From Acidobacteriia bacterium UBA6623 (GTDB lineage: Bacteria; Acidobacteriota; Terriglobia; Bryobacterales; UBA6623), in NCBI GenBank assembly GCA_002433055.1, contig DJHJ01000040.1, positions 75,822 through 139,821 on the forward strand: DNA of 64,000 nucleotides. Reading direction: 5' to 3'. Under the pieces are notes generated by a model. It saw nothing but the letters and a program-made list of their open reading frames with translations, searched no databases and was not told where the DNA came from. A program made the position numbers and the translations under genes. Positions 1 to 9,719 of the stretch are shown here, one piece after another. How positions within the stretch are numbered: the first letter of the stretch is position 1; the number at the start of each line of letters is the position of its first letter.

Positions 1-396
1 AACTCGGTCTGAATTCAGCATGTGACTCGATCACTTCAGAGCAAATATCGCCAACAAACGCCACCAGTTACCGTCACGAGATTAGCGAGAGATCCAACAA
101 CTACTACCGACACTGCCCCCCTATATTAGCTGGTAGGAAACAACAGCGTTATAACGAAAACTTTTTTCTGAATCATCCTTGCCCTATGTACGGTCTTTGA
201 CGTCATACTTCCGACATCTCGACGTACACCAACACCCCGATCAACTTCATCAACACACATCAGTGCTAGACATACATAAAGCAGTTTTCGATTCAGAACT
301 GCCATGCATCTTCTTTTTCATAGTTATACTTACGAGTGGGTAAGGCCGTGACAAAAAATCTCAGGCCGCGACGGCGCCGATTTAGTGGAGGCACAT
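1..396. other. non-coding stretch before pdxS
   Basis: No convincing gene is visible on either strand in this stretch; the short open frames lack ribosome sites and have no recognisable protein pattern. A TATACT hexamer at 325-330 could serve as a -10 box for pdxS, but no -35 box lies at a proper distance. The upstream gene, if any, ends outside the window. Confidence 0.5.
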
Positions 397-1281
397 ATGT
401 ATTTGACCGACAGTTTTAGACTAAAAGTTGGCTTGGCTGAGATGCTTAAAGGGGGTGTCATCATGGACGTCACCAATGCGAAGCAAGCCGTTATTGCTGA
501 GCAAGCAGGTGCGACGTCGGTTATGGCTCTCGAACGAGTACCAGCTGACATCCGTAAAGAGGGTGGCGTCGCGCGTATGGCGTCGATCACGAAAATTCGC
601 GAGATTATGGAAGCTGTCAGCATCCCAGTAATGGCAAAAGTGCGCATAGGTCACTTCACCGAAGCTCGTATCCTCGAAGCATTAAAAGTCGACTACATCG
701 ACGAAAGTGAAGTATTGACCCCTGCCGATGAAGCACATCATGTCTCTAAACGAGACTTCAAGGTACCGTTCGTTTGCGGCGCACGCAATCTGGGAGAGGC
801 GCTGAGACGTATCGCTGAGGGTGCAGCCATGATTCGCACAAAGGGAGAGGCCGGCTCAGGAGATGTAGTTGAAGCAGTACGTCACATGCGTACTATTCAA
901 AGGGACATGAACCAGCTAACCGTGAGAGCTGTAGAAGAATTACCAACCGCGGCCAAAGAGTTGCAGGCACCACTCGAATTGGTCGAGTACGTTGCCGAAA
1001 AAGGCAAACTCCCAGTGCCAAATTTCTCAGCCGGCGGTATCGCAACACCAGCGGATGCAGCACTGGTGATGCAACTCGGTGCAGAAGCAGCCTTCGTAGG
1101 TTCGGGTATCTTTAAATCGGAAGATCCAGAACGCCGAGCACGAGCGATCGTTAAAGCTGTAACTTACTTTGATAATCCTGAACAACTATTAGCTGCTAGT
1201 GAAGAACTGGGAGAACCGATGAGAGGCCTCGAAACAGGCAAGCTAGACGAGACGGAACTTTTGCAAACTCGCGGCTGGTAA
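397..1281 (+). CDS. pdxS: pyridoxal 5'-phosphate synthase lyase subunit PdxS
   Basis: This is the synthase subunit of the ribose-5-phosphate-dependent vitamin B6 pathway. It condenses a pentose phosphate, glyceraldehyde 3-phosphate and ammonia to PLP. The protein has 294 residues, the normal length, and folds as a TIM barrel in the family. The catalytic residues sit at the usual numbers: Asp24 (VIMDV), Lys81 (MAKVRIGHF) and Lys149 (RTKGEAGSGDV). The phosphate-binding GGIATPADA and GSGIFKSEDP loops are present. I start at ATG 397, because GGAGG at 387-391 is placed correctly for it; the GTG at 385 overlaps that site. pdxT follows 34 bp after the stop, so both subunits are probably co-transcribed. 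Confidence 0.97.
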   Translation: MYLTDSFRLKVGLAEMLKGGVIMDVTNAKQAVIAEQAGATSVMALERVPADIRKEGGVARMASITKIREIMEAVSIPVMAKVRIGHFTEARILEALKVDYIDESEVLTPADEAHHVSKRDFKVPFVCGARNLGEALRRIAEGAAMIRTKGEAGSGDVVEAVRHMRTIQRDMNQLTVRAVEELPTAAKELQAPLELVEYVAEKGKLPVPNFSAGGIATPADAALVMQLGAEAAFVGSGIFKSEDPERRARAIVKAVTYFDNPEQLLAASEELGEPMRGLETGKLDETELLQTRGW

Positions 1282-1315
1282 GCTATCAGAACGCGCCTTC
1301 ATGAGCGAGATCTCC

Positions 1316-1903
1316 ATGAAAATCGGAATTCTCTCCCTGCAAGGAGATTTCAAAGCACACGCTTGGATGTTAAGACGTCTTGGTGTAGATCCCGTTGAGG
1401 TACGCCAAGCGAAACAGCTTTCTTCAGTGGCAGGGCTAATCCTTCCTGGTGGTGAAAGTACAACAATGTTGAACCTGATAGAGCGTGAAAATCTACACGG
1501 ACCTCTGATTGAATTCTCAACGCGTTTCCCAGTACTGGGAACTTGTGCGGGGGCAATCCTGATGGCGGTCGAAGTACGTTCTCCAGCCCAACGCAGTCTT
1601 CGGTTGATAGATATGACAATCGAACGCAATGCCTACGGGCGACAAATTGAAAGCTCAATTCGTCGTGTCGAACCGGAGGACAACTTCATCCAGCGGACAG
1701 TAGCTGGACCAATAGAAGCAGCTTTTATTAGAGCACCAAAAATTCGACGTATCGGTGAAAAAGTAACAGTGTTAGCCGCTTATGATGACGCCCCTATCCT
1801 GGTCGAACAGGGTCATCTAATGGCAGCAACATTTCACCCTGAACTCAGCAACGAACAGAGAATACACACCCTATTTCTGAACAAAATACAACAGGAGCCC
1901 TAG
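1316..1903 (+). CDS. pdxT: pyridoxal 5'-phosphate synthase glutaminase subunit PdxT
   Basis: This glutaminase hydrolyses glutamine and channels ammonia to PdxS in the PLP synthase complex. It shows the class I amidotransferase triad: nucleophile Cys77 in GTCAGA, and His174 and Glu176 in FHPEL. The substrate loop PGGESTT lies at about residues 44-50. The start is ATG 1316 (MKIGILSLQGDF), which matches the family's N-terminus and has GCGAGAT upstream. An in-frame ATG at 1301 would add MSEIS and has no ribosome site. The protein has 195 residues, the usual length. It is convergent with topA. Confidence 0.95.
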   Translation: MKIGILSLQGDFKAHAWMLRRLGVDPVEVRQAKQLSSVAGLILPGGESTTMLNLIERENLHGPLIEFSTRFPVLGTCAGAILMAVEVRSPAQRSLRLIDMTIERNAYGRQIESSIRRVEPEDNFIQRTVAGPIEAAFIRAPKIRRIGEKVTVLAAYDDAPILVEQGHLMAATFHPELSNEQRIHTLFLNKIQQEP

Positions 1904-1981
1904 ACATGCAGCGATGGAATTCAAGTGCCGCCGTTGAATCAGGTCAATATCGGTGTCACCATCAGAGTAGATCTATTGGCC

Positions 1982-4426
1982 TCAAGAAGCCTCTTCGACA
2001 GCAGCCATCTTATGTTTGCACTCACCATTGGGACATTGCAAAAAAGACCCACTTTTCAAAGTCTTAGCTTCCATATACGGATTACCGCACTCGGGACATT
2101 TCATGTCAATAGGCTTGGCCCATGATGTGAAATCGCAGTCAGGATAACGAGTACAGCCATAGAATATCTTGCCACGCTTTGATCTACGTTGGAGAATTTC
2201 ACCTTCACACCCAGCGCGAGGGCAAGCTAGTCCGATCGTCTCTTGTTTGATAAAACGGCAGTCTGGATAGTTACCACAAGCCGTAAATTCACCAAACCGA
2301 CCTGTTTTGCGCATCATCTGACTACCACACTGAGGACATTTCTCATCCAGAGGGACATCGGCCTTGCGTTCCTGCTCGCCGACCTGTCGAGTAGTTTTGC
2401 AGTCGGGATACCCGGTACAGGCGTGAAACATGCCAAATCGTCCTCTCTTCAGAGCCATCGGCCGCCCACAATTAGGACAGTAATCAGTCTCTCCCTCCAT
2501 CTTGGAAAGATCAGAGCTGTCAACATCTGGCAGATCAACTGTAAGCTCTCGAGTGTTGGTGCAATCAGGATAACCACTGCAAGCAATAAAACTACCGTGA
2601 CGTCCCCATCGGATGACCATTGATCTGTCGCACTTATCGCACTTCAAATCCGTCGGGCGCTCAAGTCTCTTCATATCCGTCATTGTCTTGGCAGCATTCT
2701 CTAGATCCTTGGAAAATTTGTCATAAAACGCACCGATTGATTCGCGCCAGCTACGGTTGCCATCTTCTATTTCATCAAGTTCTTCTTCTAGCTTGGCCGT
2801 ATAAGCAACGTCGAAGATGTCGTCGAAAGCCTCCAATAAAAGCTGGGTTACGATCGTACCTAACTCCGTTGGAATGAAACGACCTCTGGTCTTTTTGACG
2901 TATTCTCGGTCTTGAATCGTCGAGAGGATAGCTGCATAGGTCGAAGGACGTCCTACCCCACGTGCTTCTAACTCCTTGACAAGTGTCGCCTCAGTGAATC
3001 GTGGTGGCGGTTCAGTGAAGTGTTGTTGAGGAAGAAATTGTTTAAGAGTCAGTTTTTCACCCTTGACCACTACCGGTAGTTTGGTCTTCAGGTCAACATC
3101 CTCTTGATCCTTTTGATCTTTACCCTCTTCATAAATTCGACGAAATCCATCAAATTTTGGAGCCGAGCCAGAGACACGGAACAGATAGCTACTTTTATCG
3201 CGTCCTTCAACATTGATCTCAATCGAAGTCTGGTCGAATAAAGCTGGCATCATCTGCGAAGCCACAAAGCGATTCCAGATCAGTGTGTATACCTTTAGCT
3301 CATCTTCACTTAGATATTTTTTCAGTAGGTCGGGTGTGTGTTTGACCGAAGTGGGACGAATTGCCTCGTGGGCGTCCTGTGCTTTCTTGTTAGTCCTGTA
3401 TAGGTTTGGCTTCTGTGGCAGGTAAGCACTACCGTACTGCTCTTGAATGAAACCTCGGCACTCGGTAATTGCCGCATCAGAAACACGGACAGAGTCCGTC
3501 CTCATATAGGTGATCAACCCAACAGCACCTTCTCGTCCTAGCTCAATACCCTCATAGAGTCTCTGTGCAAGCATCATGGTGCGTTTGACGCTAAAACGAA
3601 CACGTCTAGCTGATTCTTGTTGGAGCGTGGAAGTAATGAAAGGCGCCACCGGGTTGCGCTTTCTTTCTCTACTAGAAACTGAATCAATGACCCAATCAGA
3701 CTCACGGACTGCCTCGATAATGGTATTCGAGCTTTTCTCGTCGCCAATCTCGATACTTGCTCCGTCCTTGCGAGCGAGACGCGCAACGAACTGCGGTGCC
3801 GAAAGAGCACGCAGGCGAGCATCAATTGTCCAATACTCTTTCTTCTCAAAAGCCTTAATCTCTTGCTCACGCTCGACAACTAGACGTAACGCAACCGTTT
3901 GTACGCGTCCTGCAGACAAACCTCGGCGAACTTTGTCCCATAGCAGTGGTGAGATCTTATATCCAACAAGTCGGTCCAGTATTCTGCGAGCCTGTTGAGC
4001 ATCAACTCGATTGAGGTCAATAGTTCCAGGCTTTTCAAAAGCTTGCTCTATGCCCTTCTTAGTGATTTCGTTAAAAAGAACACGATAGATTTTAAGGGTC
4101 TCCTTGCGCTTACTTTGTAACACTTCGGCAAGGTGGTAACAGATCGCTTCACCTTCACGATCCGGATCAGCGGCTAGATAAATAGCCGATGCCTTTCTAG
4201 CCTCCTTGCGTCATTCATCGATTAACCCTTTCTTGCCATCGATGACTACGTAAGTAGGCTCAAAATCACTTTCTATGTTGACCGCCAAATCCTTCTTCGG
4301 TAGGTCTTGAACATGTCCAAGAGACGCCTTGACTACATAATCTCTACCCAAGTACTTGTTGATAGTGCGAGCCTTTGCAGGCGACTCTACAACCACAAGT
4401 GCGGGTTTTTCCGCTGTTCTTGCCAT
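1982..4426 (-). CDS. topA: DNA topoisomerase I, interrupted by in-frame TGA at codon 72
   Basis: TopA is a type IA topoisomerase that relaxes negative supercoils. The N-terminal TOPRIM part (VVVESPAKARTINKYLG) runs to 4214. A TGA at 4211-4213 then interrupts the frame, and the same frame continues with the TOPRIM acidic motif AADPDREGEAI. The active-site tyrosine is in GLITYMRTDS at about residue 310. Five C-terminal Cys4 zinc-finger repeats follow. Read through, the protein has 814 residues, normal for the family. The TGA lies where E. coli TopA has Leu (SELKQLA), so TTA-to-TGA is the simplest change. Possible causes are a sequence error, a real nonsense mutation or readthrough. The gene is essential in most bacteria, so an error or recoding is more likely than loss. 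Identity is certain; its functional state is not. Confidence 0.9.
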
Positions 4427-5070
4427 GGTCTAGCTATTTGCTCCTAAAAAATCTACACTTGTACGAGAAATCCTGCTGTTACACCCAATCAAGACTCCAA
4501 CACCTCTTCACCAAAGTAAAACTCAAAGTATGTCAAATTCCTATTAGATGCCCACCTAAAACTAACTAACCTCTTCCAAAAAATATCGGTGCAGTGTGCC
4601 AAGTATTCTGGAGGTACACATGGCCTCTTCACTATCTCAACGTGAATCCACTTCCGTACTTAAGCTGTAGCAGTACATAACCATCATTGGAAAAACTGCC
4701 GGGCCAAGAAACCAACACTTCATGCTCAAAGTACCGAACTTTATCAGGGAAAATCAGACAGGTCAAGCCCATTCATCTTTGTATTCCCCCAGAGGATGCT
4801 CCACTTGAACAACAGAAAGCTCACCTATAGTAACCATCTCTCGACGGCCCGTATCACCTAGAACCACATTCACCGCTGCACATGCAAACCCTAAGCATCC
4901 TTGCTAAAAAATCGGCACAAATCTCCCCTACACTTCCAATTTTTAAATTTATTCTCGTCGTTGAAATACTCGCGTACGTTTCCAGAAGTGTTGCCAATTA
5001 AGCAGCAAGCTTCTCGTTTAGGTTCTAAACTGCCGTAGAAAAATCTTACACCACGTTAACTAGTTCAGGT
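4427..5070. other. 644-bp intergenic stretch, no clear gene
   Basis: This lies between the divergent end of topA and the 3' end of the RidA gene. A strong ribosome site GGAGGT at 4610-4615 precedes ATG 4620, but that frame ends after 16 codons at 4670, so it is at most a peptide or a gene remnant. On the minus strand 4763-4903 is open for 47 codons with protein-like composition but has no good start. I see no RNA gene. The region could hold decayed coding sequence. Confidence 0.4.
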
Positions 5071-5532
5071 TCAGCCCTGCACTTCTATCCAAAAACTCAG
5101 TTGCACCGCAGCTCGAAGCGGCATCGCTGATGCACCCAAGGCAATTCGAGTGTGACGACCACGTTCTTCAAAAACTTCCACCAATAGGTCCGATGCACCA
5201 TTAAGAACCTGTGGTTGTTCAGTGAATTGCTCATCTGAAAAAACATTTCCCTCCAATCGGACAATGTGGACAACCTTCTCTAAATCTCCAGTTGCTTGGT
5301 AAATCTGTGCCAAGCCGTTGATCGTTGCAAGTCGTGCAGCTTGGTAGCCTTGTGCGGTGGTTAAATCGCTACCCAACCGTCCAGTATATTTCAATACCGA
5401 TCCCTCCCAAGGAAGTTGACCTGAGAGAACAATAAGATTGCCTGTGCGGACCCAAGCAACATAATTCGCCACAGCAGGAGGTGCGGGGGGTAAAGTGACA
5501 CCTAAGCGATTGAGATTTTCTTTAGCAGTCAT
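5071..5532 (-). CDS. RidA (YjgF/YER057c/UK114) family protein
   Basis: RidA-family proteins are small trimeric enzymes. The archetype hydrolyses reactive enamine/imine intermediates from PLP enzymes, and other subfamilies have other or unknown roles. The 153-residue protein belongs to the longer subfamily that begins LGVTLPPAPPAVANYV and carries a VLSGQLPW motif near residue 38. The C-terminal motif is RIALGASAMPLRAAVQLSFWIEV. The RidA catalytic arginine context is not the classical one: the segment GRHTRIALGASAMP has Arg before IALG. I therefore make no activity claim. The gene is divergent from the hem cluster, with about 117 bp between start codons. Confidence 0.85.
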   Translation of the reverse strand: MTAKENLNRLGVTLPPAPPAVANYVAWVRTGNLIVLSGQLPWEGSVLKYTGRLGSDLTTAQGYQAARLATINGLAQIYQATGDLEKVVHIVRLEGNVFSDEQFTEQPQVLNGASDLLVEVFEERGRHTRIALGASAMPLRAAVQLSFWIEVQG

Positions 5533-5635
5533 AACCGCTCAAAATAACCTAACAGTCTTTCAATTACCAAAAGCTATCCCGTTGATTTTACATATTTCGA
5601 CCATCGGTTTGCCTGGTACTTGCCAAACCCAACGC

Positions 5636-5641
5636 TATAAT
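5636..5641 (+). promoter_or_regulatory. TATAAT -10 box directly before the CcsA-like gene
   Basis: A perfect TATAAT ends 8 bp before ATG 5650. The expected transcription start would fall almost on the start codon, and no Shine-Dalgarno sequence lies between, so the mRNA may be leaderless. No good -35 hexamer is present at 16-18 bp. Confidence 0.4.
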
Positions 5642-5649
5642 GACCCTAA

Positions 5650-6468
5650 ATGGAAATATCGAGCACCTCCTGGCTACACGTTGCCTTGTTGTTCTATTCG
5701 CTGGGCTTATGGCATGCATTGGCAACAGTGATACAACGAAAGCAGCAGATGTTTAAAACGGTCGTGCTGTCGTTTTTTTTGGGCGCTGCCGCACATCTGG
5801 TTTCAATTGTTGACCAGACGATTACCGTCGGGAAAATTCCAGTGTCAACACTGCATCAGATGGCTTCCTTAATTGGGTTCTTGATCACATGTTTTTTCCT
5901 GCTCTTTTATTGGCGCTACAAATATGAAAGCTTGGCAGTTTTCGTCTTCCCTACGGTGTTCCTACTCACGCTAGTCGGGAGCCTAGCAGCGCCAGTGACT
6001 GCTTGGAAGGGGCATTCTCTGATGAGCTGGTGGCTACCTCTGCACGTCGTCCTATTTTTACTTGGTTTTGCCGCGCTCTTTCTAACTTCCTGCTCTGGCA
6101 TGATGTACATCATCCAAGAAAACGAGTTGAAATCCAAACGTCCACGAACCTTTTACTACCGATTACCTCCGCTCGGCACTCTGGATGACATCTCCTATTA
6201 CTCGTTGGCTGTTGGGTTTGCACTTTGCACTTTAGCTCTCATTACAGGAAGTGTTTGGGCCTTTGTTGAATGGGGTGCCAATTGGGTCGTTGACCCTACT
6301 ATCGCCCTGTCATTCCTGACATGGTTGATCTATTTAGGTATGATTTTTGGCCGGCTAGCAATCGGTTGGCGAGGTCGCAAGGCCGCCTACCTTTCAATTT
6401 TGGGGTTCTGTTCGGCAGCACTAACTTGGATCACGAATAGTGGCGTCCACTCCTTCATGCAGCGATAA
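5650..6468 (+). CDS. CcsA/ResC/HemX-family membrane protein
   Basis: This is a 272-residue polytopic membrane protein with about eight hydrophobic segments, related to cytochrome c assembly protein CcsA and to HemX, which precedes or follows hemA in many bacteria. The diagnostic WG-x-x-W-x-x-D-P segment is present (WGANWVVDPT, about residue 208), although the family's usual WDPKE is altered to VVDPT. It sits 5 bp before hemA and is surely co-transcribed. In the family such proteins either handle haem for cytochrome c maturation or influence glutamyl-tRNA reductase levels. Which applies here cannot be told from sequence. No ribosome site precedes the ATG. Confidence 0.82.
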   Translation: MEISSTSWLHVALLFYSLGLWHALATVIQRKQQMFKTVVLSFFLGAAAHLVSIVDQTITVGKIPVSTLHQMASLIGFLITCFFLLFYWRYKYESLAVFVFPTVFLLTLVGSLAAPVTAWKGHSLMSWWLPLHVVLFLLGFAALFLTSCSGMMYIIQENELKSKRPRTFYYRLPPLGTLDDISYYSLAVGFALCTLALITGSVWAFVEWGANWVVDPTIALSFLTWLIYLGMIFGRLAIGWRGRKAAYLSILGFCSAALTWITNSGVHSFMQR

Positions 6469-6473
6469 TCAAC

Positions 6474-7733
6474 ATGAATGTTCTTCTACTGGGATTGAGC
6501 CATAAAACTGCGCCAGTTGAGGTGCGCGAACAGCTAGCTTTTGATGAAAGTTCTAGTGGGTCGTTGGCATCTGCACTTACAGAACGGCCTGGAATTTCCG
6601 AGGCCATGGTCCTTTCGACTTGTAACCGAGTCGAATTCTTAGTGCAAAGCAATTCTGACTACGATGCTGCAGATGCAGTCCAAGCCTTTCTAAACGGAAA
6701 ATCTACCATTACAGAGACGACACCCTTCTTCTATCGTTACCTCAATCGTGACGCTGTCAGCCACCTATTCCGTGTAGCCTCTAGTCTAGATTCGATGGTG
6801 ATTGGCGAACCACAAATTCTTGGCCAAATTAAATCTGCTTACATTGCTGCTAAGGAGGCCGGAGCCATAAAAGGACAGCTCGGTGTGATTGTGAGCAATG
6901 CACTTCGAACTGCCCGCAAAGTTCGTAATGAGACCGGCATTGGTCAACTGACCGTCTCAACTAGCTATATAGCAGTAGAGCTAGCACGGAAAATCTTCGG
7001 AGACCTACGCGGACTTTCGGTTCTCCTCGTGGGAGCCGGGAAAATGTCCGAACTGAGCGCCAAACACTTGCAACAATCCGGTGTCTCCCATGTCTATATC
7101 ACAAACCGCACCTACGAAAGAGCCATCGAGATGGCAAAATCCTTTGAGGGGAAAGCGGTTCCATTCGACCAGTTTCTTAGAGTCCTTCAGCAAGTTGATA
7201 TTGTAATTTCCTCAACTGGATCATCAGAATTTATTCTCACAAAGGAAACAGCTTCGGGTGTAATTACTGCGCGCAGAAACCGACCGTTATTCCTAGTCGA
7301 CATTGCGGTGCCACGGGATATTGACCCTGAAATTAATACGATCGACAACATTTTCGTTTACGACATTGACGATCTACAGCAAGTCGCCGATGCAAACTTG
7401 CACGAACGTCGTCGCCATGCAGAACTCGCTGAGTCCATAGTCCAAGAAGAAGTAGCAAAGATGATGCACCGAATCGAAACGGATGAAGTCGCACCCACTA
7501 TCGTATCGATGCAGTCTGCACTCGACGATATACGCAGACACGAAATAACGCGTCATCGTTCAAAACTTGGTGAATTAACTCCAGAACAAGAACAAACCAT
7601 CGAGGCTATCACCCGAGGAATCGTGAACAAGATCGCTCATCCGCCCATTGTTGAAATGAAGAAGATGGCAGGCAATTCAGATAGTCTGCACTTCGTGGAG
7701 TTCGTCAAACGTGCCTTCAATCTTAAGAAGTGA
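6474..7733 (+). CDS. hemA: glutamyl-tRNA reductase
   Basis: HemA reduces glutamyl-tRNA(Glu) to glutamate-1-semialdehyde with NADPH, the first committed step of C5 tetrapyrrole synthesis. The 419-residue protein has the expected three domains. The catalytic domain has nucleophile Cys50 in LSTCNRVEF and the VASSLDSMVIGEPQILGQ signature near residue 100. The NADPH domain begins with LLVGAGKMSELSA. The helical dimerisation tail ends in FVKRAFNLKK. It stops with TGA, which shows that TGA is a working stop codon in this genome. hemC follows after 45 bp. Confidence 0.97.
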   Translation: MNVLLLGLSHKTAPVEVREQLAFDESSSGSLASALTERPGISEAMVLSTCNRVEFLVQSNSDYDAADAVQAFLNGKSTITETTPFFYRYLNRDAVSHLFRVASSLDSMVIGEPQILGQIKSAYIAAKEAGAIKGQLGVIVSNALRTARKVRNETGIGQLTVSTSYIAVELARKIFGDLRGLSVLLVGAGKMSELSAKHLQQSGVSHVYITNRTYERAIEMAKSFEGKAVPFDQFLRVLQQVDIVISSTGSSEFILTKETASGVITARRNRPLFLVDIAVPRDIDPEINTIDNIFVYDIDDLQQVADANLHERRRHAELAESIVQEEVAKMMHRIETDEVAPTIVSMQSALDDIRRHEITRHRSKLGELTPEQEQTIEAITRGIVNKIAHPPIVEMKKMAGNSDSLHFVEFVKRAFNLKK

Positions 7734-7778
7734 CCATAAGATCATTTAGTTGAGTATTGTAAAAAGTCAGGTCATTGC

Positions 7779-8690
7779 ATGCAGTCCATTACGATCGGTA
7801 CACGTGGCTCCAAACTGGCTCTTTGGCAGGCCCGCTGGGTCCAAAAACAGCTAAATACCCTCGGCATCAAAGCCTCGATAACTGTCATCAAAACAACCGG
7901 AGATAGGATCACGGATGTAGGTCTGTCCGCGCTAGGCGCCCAGAGCAGTTCAAAAGGTATTTTCATCAAAGAAATTGAGGAAGCTCTTCTCGATGGAAAA
8001 ATAGACTTAGCAGTGCATAGCTTGAAGGACATTCCAACGGAGATAGATACACGCCTCTCGATATCAGTTATTCCAAAGAGAGCCGATCCACGAGATGTGC
8101 TGGTCGGCCGTAGTCTCAATAAGTTATGCCATGGGGATCGAGTCGGGACCAGCTCGTTGCGCCGCGCAGCGCAAATGAAACATCTGAGACCGGATGTTGA
8201 GATCCTTGAGATTCGTGGTAATGTCGATACTCGGCTCAAGAAGTTGGATGATAATCAGTACGATTCTATTTTGCTAGCTGCCGCTGGGCTTCATCGACTC
8301 GACCTGGAGAGCCGCATTGCCGATATTCTTGAATCTGACGTTATGATTCCCGCTGTTGGACAAGGAGCACTAGCTATTGAGACACGCTCTGACAGTGACG
8401 AGTTGTTAGCCTTGCTCCGTCCGATCCATGACACAGAAACAGAAAAGATGGTGACCGCCGAACGTGCTCTATTGGCCGCATTCGGAGGTGGATGCCACGT
8501 GCCTCTCGGAGCACATGCAGTACTAAAGAACAACATCTTAACCCTCAATGCAGTGGCTGTCTCACCCGATGGAAAATTAGTAATCAGAGCCCGCCGCAGC
8601 AGCAAACCGAGCCAAGCGCAGTCACTGGGCCAAAAAACAGCTGAGCAGCTATTGTCGAGAGGTGCTCGGAAGATTATCGATTCGCTTTAG
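7779..8690 (+). CDS. hemC: porphobilinogen deaminase (hydroxymethylbilane synthase)
   Basis: HemC polymerises four porphobilinogens to hydroxymethylbilane. The protein has 303 residues, the normal length. It starts with TIGTRGSKLALWQA. The catalytic aspartate is in HSLKDIPT (about Asp84), the arginine-rich cofactor and substrate motif is GTSSLRRAAQ (about 123-131), and Cys239 in GGGCHVPLG is the attachment site of the dipyrromethane cofactor. It closes the CcsA-like/hemA/hemC group. The usual partner hemD (uroporphyrinogen III synthase) does not follow; the next gene is on the opposite strand. Confidence 0.97.
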   Translation: MQSITIGTRGSKLALWQARWVQKQLNTLGIKASITVIKTTGDRITDVGLSALGAQSSSKGIFIKEIEEALLDGKIDLAVHSLKDIPTEIDTRLSISVIPKRADPRDVLVGRSLNKLCHGDRVGTSSLRRAAQMKHLRPDVEILEIRGNVDTRLKKLDDNQYDSILLAAAGLHRLDLESRIADILESDVMIPAVGQGALAIETRSDSDELLALLRPIHDTETEKMVTAERALLAAFGGGCHVPLGAHAVLKNNILTLNAVAVSPDGKLVIRARRSSKPSQAQSLGQKTAEQLLSRGARKIIDSL

Positions 8691-8732
8691 ATTGCATGTG
8701 AAGATTCTCACTAATGTTTTCGTTGAGAAATT

Positions 8733-9707
8733 CTATACAGCAGACGGTGCAACGACGACGTTTATGGGTTGGCCATCCAGAAAACTGAACACATTATCAA
8801 TGGCCAGTTTGAGTCCAGCCTCAAGAGCTTCCCGCGTAATCCCTCCAGAGTGTGGTGTTAGCACGACATTTGGTAGCTTCATAAGAGGGTGTCCTCTAGG
8901 GAGTGGCTCCACATCAAAAACATCAAGCCCTGCACCGGAAATCTTTTTCTTCTCAAGCGCTTCAACTAGTGCCACTTCATCTACAATTGGCCCGCGTGCC
9001 GTATTAATAAAAATCGCCGTTGGCTTCATCCATTCAAACTCTCGAGCACCTATCAAACCGATTGTTGAAGGGGATTGGCGCAGGTGCAGACTGACAATAT
9101 CACTCGAGCGATAGAGTTCTTCCAGTTCGATTAATTCAACGCCCAATTCATCAGCAAGAGTGACACTCGGATGCACTGTCCAAGCAACAACTCTCATACC
9201 AATACCTTTCGCAATGCGAGCTGTTTGGCGCCCAATGGCACCCAGCCCAATGACACCAAGTGTCTTACCATGTAGCTGTGTCACAAAGGCGCGTGGCCAA
9301 CCACCAGCTCTAGTTTCCAAATCGATCTCCGGAATGCGACGCGCGGTCGCCAACATAAGAGTCAGACAATGCTCGGCCATTGATATGGCTGATACGCCAG
9401 GAGTATTGGTCACCGTGATGCCATGACGAACAGCCGCCTCCAAGTCAACGTGATCTGTTCCAGTACCCCATAGTGAAACGATTCTGAGGGCTGGACATGT
9501 ACTGAAAACAGCCTCGGTGAAATCAACTGATGCGCGAATATTTATTACTGCCTCCGCAGATTGCACTCTTTTGATTAGTTCTTGTTCGGAACTAGGCAAT
9601 GAGTCGTAGTAAGAAATTTCAACACGACCTTTAAGTTCCTGATACGCTTCACTCGGGCCCATCACAGCCGGATCATCATCTGGTATTACAATAAGTGGTT
9701 TTTTCAT
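8733..9707 (-). CDS. D-isomer-specific 2-hydroxyacid dehydrogenase (NAD)
   Basis: This is a member of the SerA/glyoxylate reductase/D-lactate dehydrogenase superfamily, which reduces 2-keto acids or oxidises D-2-hydroxyacids with NAD(P). It has 324 residues. The Rossmann motif GLGAIGRQTARIAKG is at about 150-165. The substrate arginine is in NTARGPIVDE, followed by a conserved acidic residue near DVFDVEPLP, and the catalytic histidine is in TPHSGGIT. There is no C-terminal ACT domain, so it is not a full-length serine-pathway PGDH. The substrate cannot be assigned. It lies 12 bp downstream of a SUMF1-domain gene on the same strand. Confidence 0.9.
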   Translation of the reverse strand: MKKPLIVIPDDDPAVMGPSEAYQELKGRVEISYYDSLPSSEQELIKRVQSAEAVINIRASVDFTEAVFSTCPALRIVSLWGTGTDHVDLEAAVRHGITVTNTPGVSAISMAEHCLTLMLATARRIPEIDLETRAGGWPRAFVTQLHGKTLGVIGLGAIGRQTARIAKGIGMRVVAWTVHPSVTLADELGVELIELEELYRSSDIVSLHLRQSPSTIGLIGAREFEWMKPTAIFINTARGPIVDEVALVEALEKKKISGAGLDVFDVEPLPRGHPLMKLPNVVLTPHSGGITREALEAGLKLAIDNVFSFLDGQPINVVVAPSAV

Positions 9708-9719
9708 GAAAATTAGTCT

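Noticed and set aside
4172..4213. Selenocysteine in TopA
   Set aside because: A hairpin does follow the TGA, but the aligned residue in E. coli TopA is Leu and not Cys, so a Sec role has no chemical basis.
4620..4670. Peptide of 16 residues behind a perfect GGAGGT
   Set aside because: The ribosome site is strong, but the frame is very short and has no recognisable function; chance is likely in 640 bp of non-coding sequence.
4763..4903. Open minus-strand stretch of 47 codons with protein-like composition
   Set aside because: It begins after a TAG without a good start codon or ribosome site and ends at TGA; no family is recognisable. It could be a gene remnant but I cannot support a gene.
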